DNA from: an uncultured Erysipelotrichales bacterium
GTDB lineage: Bacteria; Bacillota_I; Bacilli_A; Erysipelotrichales; Coprobacillaceae
Direction: 5' to 3'
Assembly (NCBI GenBank): GCA_910586805.1
Contig: CAJUJC010000069.1
Location: forward strand, 5,573 to 12,064
DNA: 6,492 bases
Each line of letters starts with the position of its first letter. Position 1 is the stretch's first letter. A model generated the notes under the pieces. It worked only from the letters and a program-made list of their open reading frames with translations. It was not told where the DNA came from and ran no database searches. The position numbers were made by a program, and so were the translations under genes. Positions 1 to 5,779 of this stretch are shown here, piece by piece.

Positions 1-541
1 GTATTATGGATAAATCAATATCTACAATATTATTATCATTTTCTAACTCTTCTTGAATTGATTTATATTGTTCATTGTTTTCATCAATAAAAGCTTTAAA
101 ACCTATTTGAATACCAAATTTATTAAAATACTTATCAAAAATCTTATATAAATGTTGAATTTGATTCAATTGAATTTCATTAAAAACTTCAATATGTAAA
201 GTATTATCTTGAAAGACAGAAGAAATATTTTCCTGTTTAATAAATTGAATTTGAGGATATCTATGGTTTAAACCTTCAAAAATAAACAATGCATATTCTA
301 ATACATCATTATGAGTGTAAGATGACATCCAATCAAATACAAAATCACAAGGATATGGAAAAATTTTTTTTGCTGAAAAAAGAAGTCTGACTTCTTTTAA
401 AGAAATAATGTGTGGAGCTGAAATATAAAATACATAAGATTGATCTGTATTCACAACAACTTTATCAATCGAAGCACTTTTTAACTCAACAACATCATTT
501 ATTAAATGAAGCTGTTCTAATAATATAAGCATTTTATTCAT
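1..541 (-). CDS. polC: DNA polymerase III PolC-type, N-terminal fragment (runs off left edge)
   Basis: An open frame of 180 codons starts at ATG 539-541 and continues without a stop past base 1, so only the N-terminus is present. PolC is the replicative polymerase of low-GC Gram-positives; full-length proteins are roughly 1,400 residues, with OB-fold, PHP, 3'-5' exonuclease and polymerase domains that all lie outside this window. The visible part matches the general pattern of the poorly conserved PolC N-terminal region: an opening like LILLEQLHLIND, then a strand like IDKVVVNTDQSYVFYI, and near residues 115-150 a segment like NTLHIEVFNEIQL followed by YFNKFGIQIGFKAF. The start is supported by AGGAGG at 547-552, five bases before the ATG. 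Position directly after rseP is the expected polC locus in Bacillota, and this weighs as much as the sequence likeness. No catalytic motif is visible, so the call rests on N-terminal similarity recalled from known PolC proteins plus synteny. Confidence 0.85.
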   Translation of the reverse strand, partial: MNKMLILLEQLHLINDVVELKSASIDKVVVNTDQSYVFYISAPHIISLKEVRLLFSAKKIFPYPCDFVFDWMSSYTHNDVLEYALFIFEGLNHRYPQIQFIKQENISSVFQDNTLHIEVFNEIQLNQIQHLYKIFDKYFNKFGIQIGFKAFIDENNEQYKSIQEELENDNNIVDIDLSII

Positions 542-546
542 AGAAA

Positions 547-552
547 CCTCCT
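547..552 (-). promoter_or_regulatory. Ribosome binding site of polC
   Basis: On the minus strand AGGAGG lies five bases before ATG 539-541 (AGGAGGTTTCTATG). It is a perfect anti-16S match and fixes the start of a gene whose end is not in the window. Confidence 0.85.
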
Positions 553-557
553 ATAAT

Positions 558-583
558 GAAAAGGGATTATTTCATCCCCTTTC
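558..583 (-). terminator. Hairpin between rseP and polC (possible weak terminator, attenuator or processing site)
   Basis: Arms 558-567 and 574-583 form a 10-bp stem with a 6-nt loop. In the minus-strand transcript it reads GAAAGGGGAU, loop, AUCCCUUUUC, with one G-U wobble. It begins two bases after the rseP stop codon and ends five bases before the polC ribosome binding site. The U stretch (UUUUC) is part of the 3' arm rather than a separate tail, as in A-tract/U-tract terminators with a short GC core. No promoter can fit between it and polC, so full termination would silence polC. Partial attenuation, RNA processing or mRNA protection are all possible. Confidence 0.5.
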
Positions 584-585
584 TT

Positions 586-1668
586 CTATCCAAAAATTCT
601 TAAAATATCTTGATAAGTCACAATGACCATTAATAAAATAACTAAACCTAATCCTATTAATTGTAAAGTGATTTTTAACTTTTCAGGCAATTCTCTACCA
701 ATGACTTTTTCAACCAAAGCAAAGATCACCTGACAACCATCAAGACCAGGAATAGGCATAAGATTAAAGATTCCAATATTAACAGATAGCATTGCTAAAA
801 AACTTAACAAATAAGTAATTTGTCCTGTTTCAGTAATTTCAGCAGTCATTTGATAAATACCAGCAGGTCCTGACATTTGTCCTATTGTTTGTGAGAACTT
901 TGTTATCAACTGTCCAATAGCACCAAAAATCATTACACTCATTTCACCAAACATTTGAAAAGTATATTGTAAAGATTCTACAAATGTCATAGAACGTGTT
1001 GCTTCAACAATACCTAACTTATATCCACCTTGTGCTTCATCTAAAGAAACCTTAACATCAACAATTGTATCAGTTCCATTTCTATCCACTGTTATGTGTA
1101 AATGAAGAGATGATTCAGGTGGTGTCGCTTCACCTTTAATTTTGATATCTGAAAAATTACCAACTAATATTTCTTCACCAGTTTCTTCAATGATAATTTT
1201 TTTGATGACATCTCCTTCTTGTAATCCATAAATTTCAGCAGGTGAATCTTCAACAATTGAGCCAATTTGTGCTATGTTTGATGGAATTTGTCCTGATGTT
1301 AAATTGATTCCAAAAATAATAACAAGTGCTAAAACAAAATTCATAAAAACACCTGCTAAATATATAGCAACTTTTTGATAAGTTTTTATACCCTTTAATG
1401 TTCTTTCTAATGGAACATCTTTCATATTTTCATTATCTAATTGATCTTCTTCTCCAGCCATTGCCACAAAACCACCAAATGGCAATGCTCTTATTTCATA
1501 TTCTGTTTCTTTTCCTTTTTTTGACCAAATTTTAGGACCAAAACCAATAGAAAACTGTCCACAATAAACACCAAAATATTTTGCTGTTAAAAAATGACCT
1601 AATTCATGAATAATAATAATTGAACCTAAAACCAATAAAAAGACAATAATATTAATTATATTTTGCAT
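586..1668 (-). CDS. rseP: Site-2 intramembrane zinc metalloprotease (RseP/RasP family)
   Basis: The 360-residue product is a membrane-embedded protease that, in this family, cuts anti-sigma factors, signal peptides or other single-pass membrane proteins inside the bilayer. The zinc motif HELGH is at residues 21-25, within the first membrane segment (about 4-27), followed by the family's GFGP at 42-45. A second membrane segment spans about 100-122, one PDZ-like domain about 130-215, and two more segments about 285-305 and 333-355. The second catalytic motif NLMPIPGLDG lies at 302-311, with Asp310 as the expected third zinc ligand. Length and the single PDZ domain suit Gram-positive RasP rather than the two-PDZ E. 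coli protein. The motif ends LDGCQ where many relatives have LDGG. The start ATG directly abuts the dxr stop (TAGATG); AGGAG at 1677-1681, eight bases upstream and inside dxr, supports it and suggests translational coupling. Substrates cannot be told from the sequence. Confidence 0.95.
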   Translation of the reverse strand: MQNIINIIVFLLVLGSIIIIHELGHFLTAKYFGVYCGQFSIGFGPKIWSKKGKETEYEIRALPFGGFVAMAGEEDQLDNENMKDVPLERTLKGIKTYQKVAIYLAGVFMNFVLALVIIFGINLTSGQIPSNIAQIGSIVEDSPAEIYGLQEGDVIKKIIIEETGEEILVGNFSDIKIKGEATPPESSLHLHITVDRNGTDTIVDVKVSLDEAQGGYKLGIVEATRSMTFVESLQYTFQMFGEMSVMIFGAIGQLITKFSQTIGQMSGPAGIYQMTAEITETGQITYLLSFLAMLSVNIGIFNLMPIPGLDGCQVIFALVEKVIGRELPEKLKITLQLIGLGLVILLMVIVTYQDILRIFG

Positions 1669-2820
1669 CTATTTCTCTCCTACTTTCTTTAAAACAAACT
1701 GACGTGCCCATTGATCTATATCAAGTAATTGTTCTAATGTTGGATTATCAACAAAAACATGTGATTCCATAGCTTCTTCCACTAATCTTTCTATATCCAA
1801 AAACTTAATACGTCCATTTAAAAACAATGAATTTGCCTGTTCATTAGCTCCGTTTAATACACATGGCATAGACCCTCCCATTCGTCCAGCTTTATAGGCT
1901 AATTCTAATGCATGAAATCTCCTAAAATCAGGTTCTTTAAAATGTAAACAACCCACTTTTGCTAAAGATAATCTTTCTCCACCTATTAATGGTTGACGTC
2001 TTGGATAAGTCAACGCATATTGAATAGGTAAACGCATATCAGGTGTCCCTAACTGTGCAATGATAGACGTATCTTGATATTCAACCATAGAGTGAACAAT
2101 ACTTTCAGGATGAATCAAAACTTTGATATGATCGTAATCCACATCAAACAACCATCTTGCTTCCATCACTTCTAAACCTTTATTAAATAATGTTGCACTA
2201 TCAATTGTAATTTTAGCACCCATACTCCAATTAGGGTGTTTAAGTGCTTGTTCAACAGTTACATTTTCTAATTCTTCTCTGCTTTTATCTCTGAAACTTC
2301 CACCACTTGCAGTTAAAATAATAGATTGAATATCTTTATGATATTCCCCATTCATTGATTGGAAAATTGCTGAATGCTCGCTATCAACAGGAAGCAAGGC
2401 AACCTTATATTTTTTGATTAAAGGCATAATCAAATGTCCTGCTACAACCAATGTTTCCTTATTAGCAAGTGCAATATCTTTTTTCATTTCAATTGCTTTT
2501 ATTGTTGGAAGCAATCCAGCAAATCCAACAATTGCATTCAATACAATATCAACTTCTTTTAAAGTTGCTATTTTTATTAATCCTTCACTTCCAAAGTAAA
2601 AATTTTGATGAGGATATTTTTTTTGTAAATAAATACAGTCTTCTTCATCTTGCACACAAATATATGATGCTTGAATATCATTCATAATTTCTTCTAATAA
2701 TTGAATATTTTTTCCAGCACTCATTGCAACAATTTCAAATTCATCACTATGACTTTTTACGACATCAACAGTTTGAGTCCCAATAGAACCCGTTACTCCT
2801 AATACACATATCTTCTTCAT
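1669..2820 (-). CDS. dxr: 1-deoxy-D-xylulose 5-phosphate reductoisomerase
   Basis: This cytoplasmic enzyme converts DXP to 2-C-methyl-D-erythritol 4-phosphate with NADPH, the committed step of the MEP isoprenoid pathway and the target of fosmidomycin. The 383-residue protein is of normal length. The NADPH-binding motif GVTGSIGTQT is at residues 8-17 and LANKE at 118-122. The metal ligands are expected at Asp146 and Glu148 (VDSEHSA) and Glu217 (NKGLEVMEA, with Asn213 and Lys214 also in the substrate site). Ser172 in ASGGSFR, and His195 and Trp198 in KHPNWSMG, match substrate-binding and active-site-loop residues of the E. coli enzyme. All key residues are present, so it should be active. It starts three bases after the cdsA stop; the ribosome binding site is a weak GGTGGTG at 2827-2833 inside the last cdsA codons, suggesting dependence on upstream translation. 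Its product ultimately supplies IPP to UppS, encoded two genes upstream. Confidence 0.98.
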   Translation of the reverse strand: MKKICVLGVTGSIGTQTVDVVKSHSDEFEIVAMSAGKNIQLLEEIMNDIQASYICVQDEEDCIYLQKKYPHQNFYFGSEGLIKIATLKEVDIVLNAIVGFAGLLPTIKAIEMKKDIALANKETLVVAGHLIMPLIKKYKVALLPVDSEHSAIFQSMNGEYHKDIQSIILTASGGSFRDKSREELENVTVEQALKHPNWSMGAKITIDSATLFNKGLEVMEARWLFDVDYDHIKVLIHPESIVHSMVEYQDTSIIAQLGTPDMRLPIQYALTYPRRQPLIGGERLSLAKVGCLHFKEPDFRRFHALELAYKAGRMGGSMPCVLNGANEQANSLFLNGRIKFLDIERLVEEAMESHVFVDNPTLEQLLDIDQWARQFVLKKVGEK

Positions 2821-2823
2821 ACT

Positions 2824-3612
2824 TTACACCACCATTGCAATAAAATGAAGTAATAATCCAAAAACCATAGCATTAAATAAAATAGAATCAAAACGATCTA
2901 AAATACCACCATGCCCTGGTAAAAGTTGAGAAAAATCTTTAACCTCAAAAGTACGTTTCATACTACTAAAAGTTAAATCTCCAATCTGACTTGTTATAGT
3001 TAAAACAAAACATGAAACAATTAATAAAAACAAAGGTATTTCACCTATATGAATATATGCTCCATAAGCACTAGAAATGACTGTTCCTAATATCATACCA
3101 CCAATAGACCCTTCAATTGTCTTTTTAGGTGATAATCTAGGATTTAATTTATGTTTACCAAACTTTAATCCTGTAAAATAAGCTCCAGTATCTGTTCCGA
3201 AGGTTGCTAAAGCAAGTAAAAGAATATATTCAAATCCATATGATATTCTTAATATATAAAGTAAATGAAATCCCATCGCAATAAGTACACCAGATAAAAA
3301 ATAATAGCATACTCTCATAAAATTCATACCATCATCAAACATACTACATGCAAGCAAAACAATCAAATATAAAATAATAACCTCTGGTGAAATTAATAAT
3401 CCCTTCTCTACAAACAAAGAATAAAACACAAAAATACCTAACAATGGATATAAATAAATATTAGCTTTTGGTCTATCACAAATAGATAAAACTTCAAATA
3501 CCGCCGCGCCAGTCACAATTGAAATTAAAATTTGGAAAGGTAATTCTCCAAAATAAACACAAGGTAAAAGTACCAACAATAACACAATCCCTGTTATAAT
3601 TCTTTGCTTCAT
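2824..3612 (-). CDS. cdsA: Phosphatidate cytidylyltransferase (CDP-diglyceride synthase)
   Basis: An integral membrane enzyme that joins CTP and phosphatidic acid to give CDP-diacylglycerol, the precursor of phosphatidylglycerol and cardiolipin. The 262-residue product is mostly hydrophobic, with about seven or eight membrane segments. The complete cytidylyltransferase family signature spans residues 216-242: SSMKR, KD at 225-226, LPGHGG at 231-236 and ILDRFD at 237-242. Upstream, TDTGAYFTG (140-148) and SPKKTIEG (161-168) are the other conserved cytoplasmic motifs. The ATG overlaps the uppS stop as ATGA, and GGAGGT at 3621-3626 sits eight bases before it, so translation is probably coupled to uppS. 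Nothing looks degraded or unusual. Confidence 0.97.
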   Translation of the reverse strand: MKQRIITGIVLLLVLLPCVYFGELPFQILISIVTGAAVFEVLSICDRPKANIYLYPLLGIFVFYSLFVEKGLLISPEVIILYLIVLLACSMFDDGMNFMRVCYYFLSGVLIAMGFHLLYILRISYGFEYILLLALATFGTDTGAYFTGLKFGKHKLNPRLSPKKTIEGSIGGMILGTVISSAYGAYIHIGEIPLFLLIVSCFVLTITSQIGDLTFSSMKRTFEVKDFSQLLPGHGGILDRFDSILFNAMVFGLLLHFIAMVV

Positions 3613-4358
3613 TTAATGACACCTCCAAATCTTCTTTCTCGCCCCTGATAAATAGCTATAACTTTATGAAGTTCATTTTCATCAAAATCAGGCCATAATA
3701 CATCATCAAATACAAACTCTGCATAAGCCAATTGCCATGGTAAAAAGTTTGATAAACGATACTCTCCACTACTTCTAACCATTAAATCAACTGGTGGCAA
3801 ATCGCCAGTCATTAAGTGTCTTTCAAAGTATCCTTCGGTAATATCATCTATACTTATTTCATTATTTTTGTATTTTTCACAAATCATTTTTGTTGTTTCG
3901 ACAATTTCATCCCTGCCACCATAAATAAAAGCAAAAGTTAAAATCAAACCTGTATTCATAGAAGTTCTTTCTATTGCAGCTTTAATAATGTTTTGCGTTT
4001 CACTTGGAGCCAATTCCAAATGTCCAATATAACGAATTTGAACATTATTTTCTACCAACTCTTTTAAATACAAATCAAAAAATTCTTTAGGTAATTTAAA
4101 AATGTATTCTACTTCACTCGCTTCTCTTTTAAAGTTCTCAGTAGAGAAAGCATAAACAGTCATTGCTTTGACACCTAAACGATTCGCTTCTAATGCTAAA
4201 GTTCTAATTGTTTTTGTACCTTCATGATGCCCAAATGTCCTCGGCATTTTTCTTTTCTTTGCCCATCTTCCATTACCATCCATAATAAAGGCAATATGAG
4301 CAGGAATATTATTCATATCTAAGTCATATTCTTTGTTTTTCATCTTTTTAAAAAGCAT
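3609..4358 (-). CDS. uppS: Undecaprenyl diphosphate synthase (cis-prenyltransferase)
   Basis: This enzyme adds eight IPP units in cis to farnesyl diphosphate, making the C55 lipid carrier used for peptidoglycan and other wall polymers. The 249-residue product has the usual family length and motifs in order: IMDGNGRWAKKR with catalytic Asp27, GHHEG near residue 43, YAFSTENFKR at 69-78, YGGRDEI at 146-152, and DLMVRSSGEYRLSNF at 191-205. Arg195, Arg201 and Ser203 should bind the IPP diphosphate, and Glu214 in AYAEF is the expected metal ligand. It ends in the typical GRERRFGG. One oddity: the residue before YGG, nearly always Asn in this family, is Ile145 (codon ATT). The ATG at 4358 is chosen because GAGGTG at 4364-4369 lies five bases upstream. 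This is the first gene after the terminator and promoter in the frr-uppS gap, so it probably leads the uppS-cdsA-dxr-rseP-polC unit. It ends in TGA, which shows the standard code. Confidence 0.96.
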   Translation of the reverse strand: MLFKKMKNKEYDLDMNNIPAHIAFIMDGNGRWAKKRKMPRTFGHHEGTKTIRTLALEANRLGVKAMTVYAFSTENFKREASEVEYIFKLPKEFFDLYLKELVENNVQIRYIGHLELAPSETQNIIKAAIERTSMNTGLILTFAFIYGGRDEIVETTKMICEKYKNNEISIDDITEGYFERHLMTGDLPPVDLMVRSSGEYRLSNFLPWQLAYAEFVFDDVLWPDFDENELHKVIAIYQGRERRFGGVIK

Positions 4359-4381
4359 AATTTCACCTCATACCTTTTGAC

Positions 4382-4390
4382 ATTATAACA
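4382..4390 (-). promoter_or_regulatory. Extended -10 promoter upstream of uppS
   Basis: The minus strand reads TGTTATAATG: a perfect TATAAT (4382-4387) preceded by the extended element TG (4389-4390) with one base between. At a 17-base spacer the -35 is only TTCATG (three of six matches); a better TTGACT at 4410-4415 is 22 bases away, too far for normal use. Extended -10 promoters tolerate a poor -35. Transcription would start near 4375, giving an untranslated leader of only about 15-20 bases that still includes the uppS ribosome binding site at 4364-4369. It is one of the few non-coding places with such a match and lies directly after a terminator, which strengthens the call. Confidence 0.72.
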
Positions 4391-4419
4391 TAAATTTAAA
4401 CATCCATGAAGTCAAATTT

Positions 4420-4449
4420 AAAAAAGAGAATAGTTTTTTCTATTCTCTT
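4420..4449 (-). terminator. Intrinsic terminator after frr
   Basis: In the minus-strand transcript AAGAGAAUAG (4440-4449), a loop of six A and CUAUUCUCUU (4424-4433) form a perfect 10-bp stem, followed by more U so that the run from the arm end is UUUUUU. The hairpin overlaps the frr stop codon (4448-4450) by two bases. The stem has only three or four G-C pairs, so termination may be leaky, with some read-through into uppS. With the promoter just downstream it forms a transcription-unit boundary. Confidence 0.7.
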
Positions 4450-4993
4450 ATACAGTCATTAATTCTTCTTCTTTATCTTTTGCGAGAGCATCAATCTTTT
4501 TTACATATTCATCAGTTAATTTTTGAACTCTTGTTTTACCATCTTTTTCCTGATCTTCAGGTAAATCAGCCTTACCTAATTCATCATTTGCTGATCTTCT
4601 AATATTACGTAATGCAATTTTTGCATCTTCTCCATATTTTTTAACTGTTTTTACATATTCTTTTCTACGATCTTCAGTTAAAGGTGGAACAGTAATACGA
4701 ATCACTTCACCATCATTTTGTGGTGTTAATCCTAAATTTGCTTCAAAAATAGCTCTTTCAATATCTTTTAAAATACTCTTATCATAAGGTTTAATAACCA
4801 ATTGACGTCCTTCAACAACTGAGATTCCTGATGTTTGATTAATTGGTGTCATAGATCCCCAATAATCAACCATAACTCTATCCAACATATTTGGATTTGC
4901 ACGTCCAGCACGTACTGTACTTAAATCATTTTTAAAGGCAACAATTGTTTTGTCCATTTTTTCTTTTGTATCTTCTAAAATTAGATTTAACAT
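4448..4993 (-). CDS. frr: Ribosome recycling factor
   Basis: A cytoplasmic tRNA-shaped protein that, with EF-G, splits the post-termination ribosome so its subunits can be reused. The 181-residue length is close to the usual 185. The three-helix domain I is formed by about residues 1-30 and 105-181, and the small beta domain II by about 31-104. Family hallmarks are visible: STVRAGRANPNMLDRV (25-40), GLTPQNDG (88-95), LTEDRRKE (105-112), ALRNIRRSANDE (127-138) and QKLTDEYVKKID (157-168). A short stretch around 141-152 (KADLPEDQEKDG) is a few residues shorter than in the Bacillus protein, in a region where length varies. The start follows the pyrH stop by three bases; AGGGAG at 5005-5010 lies 11 bases upstream, a rather long spacing, within the last pyrH codons. 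Probably co-transcribed with pyrH and tsf, ending at the terminator that overlaps its stop codon. Confidence 0.98.
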   Translation of the reverse strand: MLNLILEDTKEKMDKTIVAFKNDLSTVRAGRANPNMLDRVMVDYWGSMTPINQTSGISVVEGRQLVIKPYDKSILKDIERAIFEANLGLTPQNDGEVIRITVPPLTEDRRKEYVKTVKKYGEDAKIALRNIRRSANDELGKADLPEDQEKDGKTRVQKLTDEYVKKIDALAKDKEEELMTV

Positions 4994-4996
4994 TTT

Positions 4997-5716
4997 TTAC
5001 TCATCTCCCTTTGAAATAGTTGTTCCTTGCACAATTCCTTGACAAGCTTTGGCAATATTACCATCTTCTTGCATATTAAACACACACAAATCAATACCAT
5101 TATCTTTACATAAAGTAATAGCAGTTTGATCCATAATATGTAAATCTTCATTTAATACATCTAAATATGTAATTTTATCATACTTTTTCGCCTGAGGATT
5201 AATCTTAGGATCATCAGAATAAACACCATCCACACCATTTTTAGCCATCAAAATCACATCTGCATTCACTTCAGCAGCACGAAGTGCAGCAGTTGTATCA
5301 GTTGTAAAGAATGGACTTCCAGTACCAGCACCAAAAATAACGATTCTTCCTTTTTCTAAATGACGTACTGCTCTCCTTCTAATATAAGGTTCAGCGACTT
5401 CTTTCATATCAATAGCTGATAATAAACGAGTGTCTACACCTATAGCTTCTAAAGCATTTTGTAATGCCATACCATTCATAACAGTTGCAAGCATTCCCAT
5501 ATAATCAGCAGTTGCTCTTACCATTCCCATTTTTTCACCAGTAGCACCACGCCATATGTTACCACCACCACATACAATAGCAATTTCAACTCCTAAATCT
5601 TTAGCATCCTTAATTTGTCTTGCTACATCAGCAACAACAACAGGATTAATACCAAAACGTTGTTCTCCAGCCAAAGCTTCACCACTTACTTTTAATAATA
5701 CTCTATTATACTTCAT
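4997..5716 (-). CDS. pyrH: UMP kinase
   Basis: Bacterial UMP kinase phosphorylates UMP to UDP with ATP. It is a hexameric cytoplasmic enzyme of the amino acid kinase fold, typically inhibited by UTP and often activated by GTP. I place the start at ATG 5714-5716, giving 239 residues beginning MKYNRVLLKVSGEALAG: Shine-Dalgarno AAGGAG (5723-5728) lies six bases upstream and the length fits the family. An in-frame ATG at 5752 would add 12 unrelated residues and lies inside a hairpin. Visible motifs are KVSGEAL (9-15), the phosphate-binding VCGGGNIWRG (48-57), TADYMGMLATVMN (69-81), FGAGTGSPFFTTDTTAALRA (128-147) with the catalytic and UMP-binding residues, and AKNGVDGVYSDDPK (158-171) in the ATP site. 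It lies between tsf and frr, a near-universal bacterial arrangement. Confidence 0.98.
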   Translation of the reverse strand: MKYNRVLLKVSGEALAGEQRFGINPVVVADVARQIKDAKDLGVEIAIVCGGGNIWRGATGEKMGMVRATADYMGMLATVMNGMALQNALEAIGVDTRLLSAIDMKEVAEPYIRRRAVRHLEKGRIVIFGAGTGSPFFTTDTTAALRAAEVNADVILMAKNGVDGVYSDDPKINPQAKKYDKITYLDVLNEDLHIMDQTAITLCKDNGIDLCVFNMQEDGNIAKACQGIVQGTTISKGDE

Positions 5717-5722
5717 AGAAAT

Positions 5723-5728
5723 CTCCTT
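5723..5728 (-). promoter_or_regulatory. Ribosome binding site that sets the pyrH start
   Basis: AAGGAG on the minus strand lies six bases before ATG 5714-5716. The alternative upstream in-frame ATG at 5750-5752 is preceded by a T run inside a stem-loop and has no usable ribosome binding site, so the shorter protein is the real one. Confidence 0.88.
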
Positions 5729-5741
5729 TGTTTGATTACAA

Positions 5742-5772
5742 GAAAAGGGCACAAAAAAGTGTCCTCCCCTTC
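5742..5772 (-). terminator. Hairpin between tsf and pyrH (possible attenuator or processing site)
   Basis: The minus-strand transcript GAAGGGGAGGACAC, a six-U loop and GUGCCCUUUUC folds into an imperfect stem: CAC/GUG closes the loop, and GAAGGGG pairs with CCUUUUC using two G-U wobbles, with a small internal bulge. It begins about seven bases after the tsf stop. It is followed by UUGUAAUC rather than a clean U tail, and no promoter is visible in the roughly 25 bases left before pyrH, so complete termination is unlikely. Its 3' arm CCCUUUUC is identical to that of the hairpin at 558-583. Confidence 0.45.
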
Positions 5773-5779
5773 AATTTAA

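Noticed and set aside
378..398. Perfect 9-bp inverted repeat with a 3-base loop and following T run on the minus strand, looking like a terminator
   Set aside because: It lies in the reading frame of polC (codons for LKEVRLLF), has few G-C pairs and would be covered by translating ribosomes; likely a chance product of AAG/CTT-rich codons.
1655..1660. TATAAT on the minus strand at the start of rseP
   Set aside because: It is made by rseP codons 3-5 (AAT ATA ATT), with no good -35 or extended element and no downstream gene start at a sensible distance.
2414..2687. Two short plus-strand open frames (61 and 72 codons)
   Set aside because: They lie wholly inside dxr on the opposite strand, lack ribosome binding sites and have low-complexity, Leu/Ile-rich products typical of antisense frames in AT-rich DNA.
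4410..4415. TTGACT as the -35 box of the uppS promoter
   Set aside because: It is 22 bases from TATAAT, well beyond the usual 16-18; the extended -10 TG explains the promoter better.
5705..5710. TATAAT on the minus strand at the start of pyrH
   Set aside because: It is made by pyrH codons 3-4 (TAT AAT) just after the start codon, so it could not drive pyrH.
5717..5752. Longer UMP kinase with 12 extra N-terminal residues starting at 5752
   Set aside because: The upstream ATG is inside a stem-loop without a ribosome binding site, the extra residues match nothing in the family, and a strong AAGGAG serves the ATG at 5716.
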